This document shows positions 18,021 to 26,477 of a stretch of 64,000 bases of DNA, in pieces. Numbering within the stretch: position 1 is the first letter of the stretch; every line of letters begins with the position of its first letter. Source of the stretch: Myxococcales bacterium 68-20. Its GTDB lineage: Bacteria > Myxococcota_A > Polyangia > Polyangiales > Polyangiaceae. The notes under the pieces were generated by a model. That model saw only the letters and a program-made list of their open reading frames with translations, was not told the DNA's origin and searched no databases. Position numbers and translations under genes: made by a program. Location of the stretch: contig MKVQ01000004.1 of the NCBI GenBank assembly GCA_001899635.1, forward strand, positions 252,023-316,022. The letters run 5' to 3'.

Positions 18021-19294
18021 TTGGTCTCCGTTCCTTCGCAGGGGGCGACGAGGCACTTGCCTTCGACGCAGGGCTGGCCGAGCCCGAGGTCGCACGTTAC
18101 GCCGCACGCTCCGCAGTTGGCGGGATGCACCCGGAGATCGATCTCGCATCCGTCGGAGAAATCGCCGTTGCAGTCGGCAAAACCAGACGCGCAGTCGAGG
18201 GCGCACACGCCCTTGTTGCACGCGCGCTGTTGATTCGGTCCGGCGAAGGGGCAAAGGAGCCCGCATCCACCGCATTGGTCGGGGTCGTTCTGGATGTCGG
18301 CGCAGGAGCCGTCGGGACACGTCACGCGGCCCATCGCCTCGCAGGTCGGCCTGCAGTCGATGACGCCGTTCTCCTCTCGACACTCGTCACCGGGATTGCA
18401 GACCCTCCGACACGCGCCGCAGTTGTTCGGGTCGCGGATCGACGTCTCGCAACCGTTCGACGCGCAACCGAGACCGAGGTCGCCATCACAGTCCGCAAAG
18501 CCGAAGTCGCACTTCAGCCTCCCGCAGGTGCTCGCCCTGCAGCCGTAGCCGGCGTTGTCCGGCAGCGGATCGCAAGGGTCGTCCGGCTCGGTGCACTCGT
18601 TCCCACACGCGCCGCAGTTGAAATCGTCGGACGAGGCGTCGATGCAGAAGCCATTGCACTCGATGAGCCCCGGCGGGCACCCGCACCGGCCCTGGATGCA
18701 ACGTTGACCGGCAGCGCACGCATTACCGCAGGCGCCGCAGTTGGCGCTGTTGGTGAAGAGGTCGACCTCACAGCCGTCGTCGAGGAGGCCGTTGCAGTTC
18801 TCGTACTTCGTCGGCGCCTCGCTGTCGGGGAAGACGTACCTCGGCATGCTGTAGCACTCGAGCTCGCACTTGCCGTCGACGCAGCGCGAGGTCATGTGAA
18901 TCGGCGCGAACGTGAGACACTCGTTCCCGCACCCACCGCAGTGCTTCGAATCGCGACGAGGATCGACCGCGCACTTGTTCGTCGGGCCGTATTCCGACGG
19001 ACAGGTCGTGTACGGCTCGGGGCACTCGGTGGCGACGCACATGAGCGTCGCGGCGCCGTCCGCGCCGCCGTCGACGTCGGAGGAGGCGTCGCTCTCCGGC
19101 GTGAGCTGCGGCGATACGGGAGCATCACCGAGCCATGCGTCGGTGGTTGCACAGCTCCACAGCGTCGTTCCGACGACGAGAAGCGTGAGCGCCTGGTGCA
19201 CGCGCGAGCGCGCGCGGCGCGGCTCGTTCGCAGCAGGAGGCGGCAGCGAAGAGCACGTGTCCCGATCGGGGCTCTTGTTCATCGGCGAACCCAT
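18017..19294 (-). CDS. Stig1-like Cys-rich lipoprotein, module I
   Basis: 425 residues from ATG 19294 behind AGAGGGA; the ATG at 19282 is possible. An unusually long, basic N-region leads to lipobox Cys48 (T-T-L-W-S-C-A-T-T). The mature part is a chain of Cys-rich units of the type N-C-G-A-C-G-N-x-C and C-x-x-G-x-C with interspersed F-A-D-C-N-G-D ... G-C-E-I-D-L motifs, about eight units, resembling Stig1-type repeats. Such proteins are rigid, disulphide-bonded rods outside the cell. A 55-base gap separates it from the upstream membrane regulator, leaving room for an internal promoter or processing site. Confidence 0.82.
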   Translation of the reverse strand: MGSPMNKSPDRDTCSSLPPPAANEPRRARSRVHQALTLLVVGTTLWSCATTDAWLGDAPVSPQLTPESDASSDVDGGADGAATLMCVATECPEPYTTCPSEYGPTNKCAVDPRRDSKHCGGCGNECLTFAPIHMTSRCVDGKCELECYSMPRYVFPDSEAPTKYENCNGLLDDGCEVDLFTNSANCGACGNACAAGQRCIQGRCGCPPGLIECNGFCIDASSDDFNCGACGNECTEPDDPCDPLPDNAGYGCRASTCGRLKCDFGFADCDGDLGLGCASNGCETSIRDPNNCGACRRVCNPGDECREENGVIDCRPTCEAMGRVTCPDGSCADIQNDPDQCGGCGLLCPFAGPNQQRACNKGVCALDCASGFADCNGDFSDGCEIDLRVHPANCGACGVTCDLGLGQPCVEGKCLVAPCEGTETK

Positions 19295-19349
19295 GGAAAT
19301 TCGATCCCTCTCGCTCGTGCCAATGGCCGAGCGATGCGTCTCGTCACGG

Positions 19350-20192
19350 TCAACGAGGCGAAGTCTGTGTTCGAGTGCCGTCTCCGCCGTCGGCGGCGAG
19401 CACTGCACGGATGCGTTTCGCGTGGACACTGTCCGGATGGTGGCGAAGGAGCTCGTCGCCGAGCGCCGTCGCGCCCGCGCGATCGCCCTTGGCGAGCATG
19501 AGCCGGATGCGGAGGACCCCGGCCTCCGGCTTCAGCGTCCCCCGACGGAACTCGGCGTCGTATGCGTCGAGCTCACGCTCCGCTGCATCGAGTGCGCTCG
19601 CGCGCAGGCTCCGCTTCACGGCATCGAGCAACTCGACTTCGCGTTGGAGTGATGCCTCGGTTGCGGGCGCAGTCGCCTCCGCGGGCGCGGGCACTTCGTT
19701 CGTCGACGGAGCCGCCGCAAGCACGACTGCTTCGCGACGAACCAGCGTCACCGCCGCTGGCGAGGACGTGGGCACCACTGCCGCCGGAGTGACGACGTTC
19801 GGGAGCGCGTCGGGCGTCGTGACCGCGAGACTCTCGCTCGGCGAGATCTCCACGGTCGGCGGAGCTTCCTCGCGTGCCTCGGTGAGGGGTGCTGGATTCG
19901 CGACCGCCGGTGTCGAGGTCTCTGCGATCGGAGTCGCGCTCTCGCCGCTCACGACCGCGAGCATGGACGCGCCGATTCCGATCGCGCCGATCGCGACGAA
20001 GCGAGAACGACCGAGACGGGCGAGGAGCGACGGCCTCGTGGTGCTCGCCGGCGGAGCAGGGACGACTGCCCCGCAGGCCGCGGCGATCAGGCGGCGCTCG
20101 AGCTCGGGTGACGGGCGGTCCGCGCGCGCTGCGCGAAGCAGCGTGCGATCGAAAGACGATCCCTCCTCGAGGAGACGCTTCGGCGATGTCAT
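19350..20192 (-). CDS. Single-pass membrane protein, likely ECF regulator, module I
   Basis: 280 residues. ATG 20192 overlaps the ECF sigma stop (ATGA). The N-terminal cytosolic part (about 1-60, beginning T-S-P-K-R-L-L-E-E-G) is followed by one membrane segment (V-A-I-G-A-I-G-I-G-A-S-M-L-A-V-V, about 66-82), a Pro/Thr/Ala-rich stalk and a helical TPR-like C-terminus (L-D-A-A-E-R-E-L-D-A-Y-D-A-E-F). Position and topology match anti-sigma factors, which hold the ECF factor at the membrane until an external signal releases it. No zinc-binding H-x-x-x-C-x-x-C is present, so it would be a non-classical anti-sigma. Function is inferred from context. Confidence 0.7.
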   Translation of the reverse strand: MTSPKRLLEEGSSFDRTLLRAARADRPSPELERRLIAAACGAVVPAPPASTTRPSLLARLGRSRFVAIGAIGIGASMLAVVSGESATPIAETSTPAVANPAPLTEAREEAPPTVEISPSESLAVTTPDALPNVVTPAAVVPTSSPAAVTLVRREAVVLAAAPSTNEVPAPAEATAPATEASLQREVELLDAVKRSLRASALDAAERELDAYDAEFRRGTLKPEAGVLRIRLMLAKGDRAGATALGDELLRHHPDSVHAKRIRAVLAADGGDGTRTQTSPR

Positions 20193-20776
20193 GGCTGCCT
20201 CGTCTGCATTCGTCGCGTCGCCTTCTGGAACTGCTCACGCCCGCGGCGCAGCCTCGACGCCACCGTTCCGATCGGTGCATCGAGCACGGCTGCGATCTCC
20301 GGCATCGTCAGCTCTTCGAGCTCGTAGAGGATGAAGACGGTCCTCATCTCGTCGTTGAGGGTGGAGAGGGCTTCATCGAGCATCGCGAGCGCCTCTCTGC
20401 GCTCGACGTATTCTTCCGATGTCGGCGCACCGCTCTCGCAGGTGTCGACATCGAGGTCCACGGCACGGCTGGTGAAGGACCTCGTCGAGCGACGGCGTCG
20501 CGATGCCACACGGACCGCGATCCCGAAGAGGAAGCGCTTCTCCTGCCCCTCGAGGATCGCATCGATCTTCGCGACGGCCGTGAGAAAGACCTCCTGACCG
20601 GCGTCCTCGGCATCCTCGGGCGAGAGCCCGAGCCGCCGGAGGAACCCCCACACCGACGTGAGGTGAGCGCGGATCAGAGCGACCTTGCGCTGCTCGAGGT
20701 CGCTCGCGTCCTCGACAGCCCTGCCCGTCAGAGACGGGCACGGCGCTTCGTCGAGGGCCGTGGGTGACGAGGCCAT
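20189..20776 (-). CDS. ECF-type RNA polymerase sigma factor, module I
   Basis: 195 residues from ATG 20776 (GTG 20779 is adjacent; a further upstream frame would need a TTG). Region 2 has V-W-G-F-L-R-R-L-G-L-S-P-E-D-A-E-D-A-G-Q-E-V-F with F-G-I-A-V-R-V-A-S-R-R-R-R; region 4 has L-N-D-E-M-R-T-V-F and the helix-turn-helix L-T-M-P-E-I-A-A-V-L then G-T-V-A-S-R-L-R-R-G-R. There is no C-terminal extension. It directs polymerase to its own regulon, probably including this module. A 57-base gap separates it from the upstream exported protein gene. Confidence 0.92.
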   Translation of the reverse strand: MASSPTALDEAPCPSLTGRAVEDASDLEQRKVALIRAHLTSVWGFLRRLGLSPEDAEDAGQEVFLTAVAKIDAILEGQEKRFLFGIAVRVASRRRRSTRSFTSRAVDLDVDTCESGAPTSEEYVERREALAMLDEALSTLNDEMRTVFILYELEELTMPEIAAVLDAPIGTVASRLRRGREQFQKATRRMQTRQP

Positions 20777-20833
20777 CACCCAAGCCCTAATCCCAGGACG
20801 AGCCCCAGGAGATCCCAAAAAGTCGATCGGCGG

Positions 20834-21880
20834 TCACAGAAATCGAACGCGGACGGCCACCCCGCCGCTCCCGGTAACCGCGGGCGTGCGGAAGAGCGTG
20901 ATATCCGGGCCGAGAAAGAAGCGGGTCCGCTGCACCGGAGCCACCACCCCGCCCTCGAGCTCGAGCGTGAGGCGCGGGCTCACGTCCCAGCTCAGACCAG
21001 CGGTGGCGCTCGGGGCGAGCCACGCCTTGTCCTGATCCCGCGCGTTCGGGATCCCGTCGCTCGTCCCGCGATGGATGCCGGCGCCGATCCCGACACACGG
21101 CATCAGACGGACGACCGGGACGACTGGAACCTGGATCGGACACGCACGAACGGCGCCGGCGACGAGATGGTAGCGCTGCGTCCCGAAGGCGACGGCAGCC
21201 TCCGTCGTGGCGACGTCGACCTGCACGCGCACGGCCGGCCGCAGCCAGGAACGCCCGGCTCGAACGAGCTCCGCATCGACGAAGCCGCCCGCCCGCGGCG
21301 CGATCGACGGTCCGATGCCGCCCAGCACGCCGCCCGCGGCGCCCGCGCCGAGGACGATCGACGATGAAGGCGGCGCGGGCGGAGACGGTCGCTCGGGCAC
21401 GGCCGGAGACTCTGGATGAACGGGGCCCGGGGCCGATCTCGGGCCAGACGGGCCCGGCTCCGGCTCGGGCTCCATGGTGCCGGTCGCATCCGGATCGAGG
21501 TAGAGCGCGGCGATCAGCGCGAGTGCCTTCGCCACGTCCGAGCACGCCTGGCCTTCGACCGTCCGCTGCTGCCGCGCTCCGTCCGGCTCGCGGATCTCGA
21601 GGCGCCCGACGACGCGACCGCCCTCGCCTTCCGCGATCGCAACGCCGATCACGGTCGCGGTATCGCTCGGCTCCGCGAGCCGGGGCCGATCCGTCCGTGC
21701 CCGGATGGCCGCAAGGAACGCCGGCGCGTTGGGACAGGAGCCGCCCGTAGCCTCGTAGAAGAGGCGGAACCGAGCCGACTCCGAAGCGTCCACGGGCTCC
21801 GCGCGCGCGACCGACGACGCCGTCGCCGACGACACGACGAGCGCGACAATGACGGCTCGTACGTGCATGGGTCGGACCAT
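20834..21880 (-). CDS. Exported protein with possible beta-barrel end, first gene of module I
   Basis: 348 residues from ATG 21880 (GTG 21889 possible). A signal peptide is cut after A-S-S-V-A-R-A. The N-terminal domain (about 30-125) has a conserved Cys pair (G-G-S-C-P-N and G-Q-A-C-S-D-V) and F-L-A-A-I-R-A-R-T-D-R-P-R-L. A Pro/Glu-rich linker follows, then a Gly-rich, alternating-strand C-terminal domain ending V-A-V-R-V-R-F-L. The terminal aromatic and strand pattern suggest an outer-membrane barrel, but this is inference. As first gene before the ECF factor it could be the sensor or an anchor for the module. Confidence 0.72.
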   Translation of the reverse strand: MVRPMHVRAVIVALVVSSATASSVARAEPVDASESARFRLFYEATGGSCPNAPAFLAAIRARTDRPRLAEPSDTATVIGVAIAEGEGGRVVGRLEIREPDGARQQRTVEGQACSDVAKALALIAALYLDPDATGTMEPEPEPGPSGPRSAPGPVHPESPAVPERPSPPAPPSSSIVLGAGAAGGVLGGIGPSIAPRAGGFVDAELVRAGRSWLRPAVRVQVDVATTEAAVAFGTQRYHLVAGAVRACPIQVPVVPVVRLMPCVGIGAGIHRGTSDGIPNARDQDKAWLAPSATAGLSWDVSPRLTLELEGGVVAPVQRTRFFLGPDITLFRTPAVTGSGGVAVRVRFL

Positions 21881-21951
21881 CGCGATCACGCGAGCCTAAC
21901 GCACTCTCCTTCCGCCGTTCGCCTCGTTCGAGACGCGCGCCCGCGCCCACG

Positions 21952-21969
21952 CCACGCGGGCGCGCGTGG
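21952..21969. terminator. Hairpin between modules II and I
   Basis: Inverted repeat CCACGCG (21952-21958) and CGCGTGG (21963-21969) with a four-base loop, directly after the stop of the IgGFc-like gene of module II (stop at 21970-21972). It lies in the only gap (90 bases) between modules II and I and may separate their transcripts. No T-run. Confidence 0.45.
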
Positions 21970-23799
21970 TCAGTTCACCTGCGGGAGTGGCGCAGCGTTG
22001 ATCGGGCGGCTGCCCATGCCGCCCGCGTAGCCGTAGCTCGCGTCCTGCCCCACGCCCCACACGGTGATCGAGAACGGAGCGTTGCTCCACACCTCGTGGC
22101 GGCCATAGCCGCACTCGCCCTTGCTCAGCTTCTGGGCCACCGAGCCAACGGTCAGCTTCACCCAGGCGTATTCGTACTCGCCGCTCGAGCCGAGCGGCGC
22201 GAAGCCCTCGATCGCGCCGCCACAGTCGATCTCCACGGGGAGGAACCCCTTGTCCGACCGCCGCCGCACCACCGTGAGGGTCGTGTCCGGATACGTGTAG
22301 TCCGCAAAGAATACGTAGCGGTCCAGGAACTGATCCGAGGGCACGATGTTGACGAAGTCGGGGTCGCCCGGCGTCCGGCCGCCGCCGTTCGCGCCGCCGC
22401 CGAAGCCCGAGCTCGTCATCTGGACCGCCGCGTAGAACGGGTGCTTCGAGTCCTGACTCTTCACCGTCACGAGCTGGTCGGTCATGAAGTAGACCGCCTG
22501 CCCTGCCTGGAGCGCGTCGGGCGCGCCCGGCGGCTTCTGCGGCTGGTAGGTGAGCTTCGTACCGTCAACCGCGCCGACGAACGTCCACGGCACGGTCTCA
22601 CGCGCTTTCCCGGTGACGCTCTGGATGCGCGCCGCGTATGGGACGAGCGCGTATTCGGTTCCCCACTGCGCGAAGGGCGGGATCTGCTGCTGGGTGAGAT
22701 CGCAGGACGTGAAGCCCGACGGGAGGAAATTGCACGGTGCGCCGCCGAAGAGGCCGATCGGCTTGTCCGCCTGGATCGGGCTGCCCGTCACGCCTCCACG
22801 CTGCGTGATCTGGAGGACCTCACCACGCTTCAACGTCCACGTGACGACCTCGTTGGCTCCGACCGGGGCCACGTCCTTGCCCTCGTCGATCGTCGCGTTC
22901 GGGCGCATCGACACCTTGGTGTCGTTCTCGCGCGCGACGATCTGGAGGGTACGCTTCTCGGCGCTCGCGGCCTGGAGATCGCCGAACTTCCCGGTCGACA
23001 CCGCGATGTAGCCCGTGTCCCAGGAGGACTCCGGCAAGAGGAGCGTCGCGGTCGGGAAGTAGCTCTCCGCTCCACCGTAGGGGAAGCTCGAGTACGCCGA
23101 CACCGGCACGTCGGTCTTCAGGTGGAATGCCTTCGTCCTCGTCGTGCCGTGGCGGATCGGATCAACGTCGACCGCAGCCTTGGTCCCCGGCGGGCACCGC
23201 ACGGCGAACTCGTCGGACTGGACCGCGGCCTCGGCGAGGAAGACGATCGCGACCTCGCTCGGTGGGAGCGGACCGGTGAGCCGCGTGTACTCGGGGTTGT
23301 CGCCCTTCATCTTGGCCGTGTAGACGGACTCGCTGATGTCGAGCGCGGCGTCGCCCCATTCGGCGGTGATGTTCACGCCGCGATCCCAGGTGTTCGCGAT
23401 CATCGCGGCGAAGCAGGCGCCGGTTCCGGCGGTGGTGTCGTCGGCCGGCAGCGTCCAGAACGAGCACCCGGTCGATCCCTTCGACGAGGCGGCGCTGTCA
23501 CACGCGTCGATGCACTTGTCGATGCCGCAGCCCTTCTCGGGTGGGCACGACGTCTCCTCCGGCTCGGCGCCGTCGCAGCTCTTCAGCACCTTCTTCAGAT
23601 CGCGCGAGCAGCGATAGCGGCAGACCGGGGCGCTGAGCGAGGGATCGGCGTCCGGCTCGATGAAGACCTCCCTCCGATCCTCGAAGTCCCTCCGGCCGTT
23701 GGTGCACGCGGCGAAGGCGGTCGCCGTGACGGTGATCCCGACCGCGAGGAAAGCAAGACGGATGACGCGACCTCGGGACAACATCGTCGACCTCTTCAT
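21970..23799 (-). CDS. IgGFc-binding-like lipoprotein, module II
   Basis: 609 residues from ATG 23799 (the GTG at 23802 is directly before it). Lipobox Cys32 (A-T-A-F-A-A-C-T-N). The Cys-rich neck (C-R-Y-R-C-S-R-D-L, C-P-P-E-K-G-C-G-I-D-K-C) and the large domain (C-S-F-W-T-L-P-A-D-D, L-L-L-P-E-S-S-W, N-D-T-K-V-S-M-R-P, C-D-L-T-Q-Q-Q-I-P-P-F) match the module I copy nearly position for position. The C-terminal ends are also alike (Y-G-Y-A-G-G-M-G-S-R-P-I-N). This is the closest pair among the three copies, supporting a more recent duplication of modules I and II. Confidence 0.86.
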   Translation of the reverse strand: MKRSTMLSRGRVIRLAFLAVGITVTATAFAACTNGRRDFEDRREVFIEPDADPSLSAPVCRYRCSRDLKKVLKSCDGAEPEETSCPPEKGCGIDKCIDACDSAASSKGSTGCSFWTLPADDTTAGTGACFAAMIANTWDRGVNITAEWGDAALDISESVYTAKMKGDNPEYTRLTGPLPPSEVAIVFLAEAAVQSDEFAVRCPPGTKAAVDVDPIRHGTTRTKAFHLKTDVPVSAYSSFPYGGAESYFPTATLLLPESSWDTGYIAVSTGKFGDLQAASAEKRTLQIVARENDTKVSMRPNATIDEGKDVAPVGANEVVTWTLKRGEVLQITQRGGVTGSPIQADKPIGLFGGAPCNFLPSGFTSCDLTQQQIPPFAQWGTEYALVPYAARIQSVTGKARETVPWTFVGAVDGTKLTYQPQKPPGAPDALQAGQAVYFMTDQLVTVKSQDSKHPFYAAVQMTSSGFGGGANGGGRTPGDPDFVNIVPSDQFLDRYVFFADYTYPDTTLTVVRRRSDKGFLPVEIDCGGAIEGFAPLGSSGEYEYAWVKLTVGSVAQKLSKGECGYGRHEVWSNAPFSITVWGVGQDASYGYAGGMGSRPINAAPLPQVN

Positions 23800-23805
23800 C
23801 ACCGT

Positions 23806-25248
23806 CTAGAACGAGACCTTCACCGGCGACGGATGCGGATCGCCATCGGGCGTGCCCTTCGCGAGCTCTCCCGACGAGTTGCCCCCCCAACACTCGACGG
23901 TGCCGTCCTTCACCAGCGCGCACACGGCGTGGTCGCTCGTCGCCACCTGGACCGCATGACTCTCGAAGGAGGCGACCGGCTTGAAGAAGGCCGAGAACGG
24001 CTCCTTCTGCCCGGTGCCGAGACGGCCGAGCCCGTCCGCGCCAGAGCACTGAATCGTGCCGTCGGTCATGCGCGCGCACGTGATCTCCACGCCCGCCGCG
24101 AGCTGCTGCGGCCATGCCTTGCCCTTGACGGTCGCGTGCGCCGGCGCGAGCTCCTCGTCGGGCAGACCGGTGCCGAGAGCACCGAGATCGCTTCGCCCCC
24201 AGCAGTAGACCTCACCGTCGGCGAGCGCGCACGCATGGGCGAGCTTGAATGGGGGCTTCGGAATAGGCCCAGCGCCGCCCGAGCCGGGACGATCGTGCGT
24301 GACCGTCGAGACGAGGCTCGTCACCTTGGTGAGCTGCGGGATCATCCCCGCCGCCGGGTCGGGGTTGATCGACGTCATGCGTCCACCGAGGAAGCCGGTG
24401 GTGCCTGCGACCTCGGCCCATGTCACCACTTGGCCGGAGGTCGTGAGACCGAGCATCGTCGTGTTGCTGATGCTCGTCTTCGCCAGCGTGAGCGGAGCGA
24501 GCTCCGCCATCCCTGGCCCGAGCACGTACGAGAGGCTCGCACCGGGGCGCGCGAGCTGCGCCTCCTCGTTGGTGCCCCAGCAAGAGACGCCGCCGTTCAC
24601 GAGGATCGCGCAGGCATTTCGAAAGCCCACGTCGACACGAACAGCGGGGTCGTGGAGAGCGACGGGCTCCGGCGTCGGGTGGCGCTGATCGTCGAAGGAC
24701 GGCCGAGCGTCATCGAGCCCGAGCTGTCCCTGCGAGTTCTGCCCCCAGCACCAGACGGAGCCGTCGTCGCGGCGGGCGCACGTCGTGAAGCGTCCGGCGC
24801 TGATCTGCGTTGCGTCGGTGAGCCCGCCGACGAGCGTCGTGAAGCCGGCATTCGAGCCGCCGTCCTTGGGGTCCTTCGGGGGCAGGCCTCCGCCGAGTGC
24901 GCCGTAGTTGTCGCTGCCCCAGCATCGCACGGTGCCGTCGCTCATCAACGCGCAGAAGTGATTGGCGCCTGCCGTGATCTGCTTCGCGCAAGGAGCACTC
25001 CCTGCGCAGGTCACCGGCTCGTCGGCCGGGTCGAAGGGCTCGCGCGGCTCTTCGGCGTCGGCAGCGTCGAAGCCGCCGTCGCTCGGCGGTGATGCCTCGG
25101 CCATGTCCGACCCGGTGTCGGGCGAATCGAAGCCGGGGCGAGACGCCCGCCCTTCGTCATCACACGCCGCGAGGACGAGAGCGAGAGCCGAGGACAGCGC
25201 CGTCCCGAAGACGAGCCCGGCGATCCATCTGGGCTTGGGTTTGCTCAT
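23806..25248 (-). CDS. RCC1-repeat propeller lipoprotein, module II
   Basis: 480 residues; ATG 25248 overlaps the previous stop (ATGA). Lipobox Cys29 (L-V-L-A-A-C-D-D-E). The Asp at +2 after the Cys, also seen nearly in module I (S-D-D), could favour inner-membrane retention if E. coli Lol rules applied; myxobacterial sorting rules differ, so location is uncertain. Seven RCC1-type repeats are visible, from V-R-C-W-G-S-D-N-Y-G-A-L-G to V-E-C-W-G-G-N-S-S-G-E-L-A; the fourth is degenerate (V-V-T-W-A-E). The stop is TAG, with only six bases before the next gene. Confidence 0.87.
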   Translation of the reverse strand: MSKPKPRWIAGLVFGTALSSALALVLAACDDEGRASRPGFDSPDTGSDMAEASPPSDGGFDAADAEEPREPFDPADEPVTCAGSAPCAKQITAGANHFCALMSDGTVRCWGSDNYGALGGGLPPKDPKDGGSNAGFTTLVGGLTDATQISAGRFTTCARRDDGSVWCWGQNSQGQLGLDDARPSFDDQRHPTPEPVALHDPAVRVDVGFRNACAILVNGGVSCWGTNEEAQLARPGASLSYVLGPGMAELAPLTLAKTSISNTTMLGLTTSGQVVTWAEVAGTTGFLGGRMTSINPDPAAGMIPQLTKVTSLVSTVTHDRPGSGGAGPIPKPPFKLAHACALADGEVYCWGRSDLGALGTGLPDEELAPAHATVKGKAWPQQLAAGVEITCARMTDGTIQCSGADGLGRLGTGQKEPFSAFFKPVASFESHAVQVATSDHAVCALVKDGTVECWGGNSSGELAKGTPDGDPHPSPVKVSF

Positions 25249-26477
25249 CGCTTCGCTCGAGGCTGGATTTTCGTGACGTCACGATGGAGGGCGATGTCCT
25301 CGCCGACGAACCAGAGATCATCCGGCTTGCCGCCCATGGCGTAGAACGGCGCCGTGAGCGGGTACTTGGAGACGGAGATCACGGCCTGCTTCCACTTCAC
25401 GCCATCGAAGGTACGGAGGCGGCTGTAGTCGCCGACGATGAAGACGCGGTCGGTGTCGATCGCCCCGATGGCGTTGAAATACGGATCGTCTTTGGTGCTG
25501 GTGACGCCGAAAGACCAGTCGAACGACTGGGCTCCGTTCGCGGTCGTGGCCATTGCAAACGCGGGGACGCTCCCGTGCGTCTTGCCGAGCACCCACATCG
25601 ACGCGCCGTCGCTGCTCACCGCGGCGTCGTAGAGGTGCTCGAAGTCGCCGCGCGGGTCGTTCGGGAGCGACGGGTTCTGTGGCAGCCTCTCCTGAACCCA
25701 GTCGTTCGTCCCGGGGCTGCGACGCATGATCATGACCTCGCGCCGCGAGCCCATCGCTGGATTGAACCACTCTCCCGCGACCCAGATGCCGTTCGCCGCG
25801 GAGCCGAACACGCGTGCCCAGAAGATGGGGGCACGCGACACTTCCTCGAGCGACCACTCGGGGACGGCACCGGCGTCGTCGACGGTCGCCCCGGTGTAGT
25901 GCAGCACGCGACCGAGGATCGGGAAGGTGTTGTTGTTGCCGGCGGCCCAGACGTCCGTCGCGCTCGCTCCCCAGATCGACGTGATCGGCGTCTTCGGCGG
26001 GGGCGTGTCGACAGCGGTGAAAGCGAGCTTCGCCGAGCTCCCGCCTTCGCCGTGGAAGAGCCCACTGTCACCGCCGATCCAGATGTTGGTCGGGCCGCTG
26101 CCCCAGATCGCCCGGAGCGGTCCGGTCACCGTCGCATGAACGGCCCAGGCCTTGTTCTCGTAGCGAAGGATCGCGCCCTGCTCGCTCACGGCCCAGGTCA
26201 CGCCGGCACCGTCGGACCACACGCCGCGCAGCGTCAGCCCCTTCGGAAGCGTGGTGTGGCAGTAGCCTTCGCGGGTGCACTCGCGTGGAGGATCGGGATC
26301 GAGCGAAGCATCGCCGGCGTCGTCGGCGTCGGGTCCGGCCTCCGGCGACGGCGCTCCCCCCTCGTTCTCCGACGGCACCGGCTCGGGGCCGTCGCTCACC
26401 CCGGAGTCGGCGCACGCGACGAAGGCGGCAAGCGCTGCGGCACCGAACACGGCGGTCACGAGCGTGACGCGTTTCAC
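25245..26477 (-). CDS. VWGSG-repeat propeller lipoprotein A, module II
   Basis: 410 residues. GTG start 26477 overlaps the stop of protein B (GTGA) and follows GGGGAGG; longer in-frame readings are antisense noise inside protein B. Lipobox Cys22 (A-A-F-V-A-C-A-D-S). The spacer is rich in Pro/Glu/Asp. The Cys pair C-T-R-E-G-Y-C-H-T-T-L-P matches the module I protein A exactly in spacing. Repeats include I-W-G-S-G-P-T-N-I-W-I-G-G and I-W-G-A-S-A-T-D-V-W-A-A-G; the last is F-V-G-E-D-I-A-L-H. The middle of the chain is less regular, suggesting worn blades. Confidence 0.78.
   Translation of the reverse strand: MKRVTLVTAVFGAAALAAFVACADSGVSDGPEPVPSENEGGAPSPEAGPDADDAGDASLDPDPPRECTREGYCHTTLPKGLTLRGVWSDGAGVTWAVSEQGAILRYENKAWAVHATVTGPLRAIWGSGPTNIWIGGDSGLFHGEGGSSAKLAFTAVDTPPPKTPITSIWGASATDVWAAGNNNTFPILGRVLHYTGATVDDAGAVPEWSLEEVSRAPIFWARVFGSAANGIWVAGEWFNPAMGSRREVMIMRRSPGTNDWVQERLPQNPSLPNDPRGDFEHLYDAAVSSDGASMWVLGKTHGSVPAFAMATTANGAQSFDWSFGVTSTKDDPYFNAIGAIDTDRVFIVGDYSRLRTFDGVKWKQAVISVSKYPLTAPFYAMGGKPDDLWFVGEDIALHRDVTKIQPRAKR

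Noticed and set aside
22096-25092. Long plus-strand open frame (998 codons)
   Set aside because: Antisense to the IgGFc-like and RCC1 genes of module II; composition of a shadow frame.
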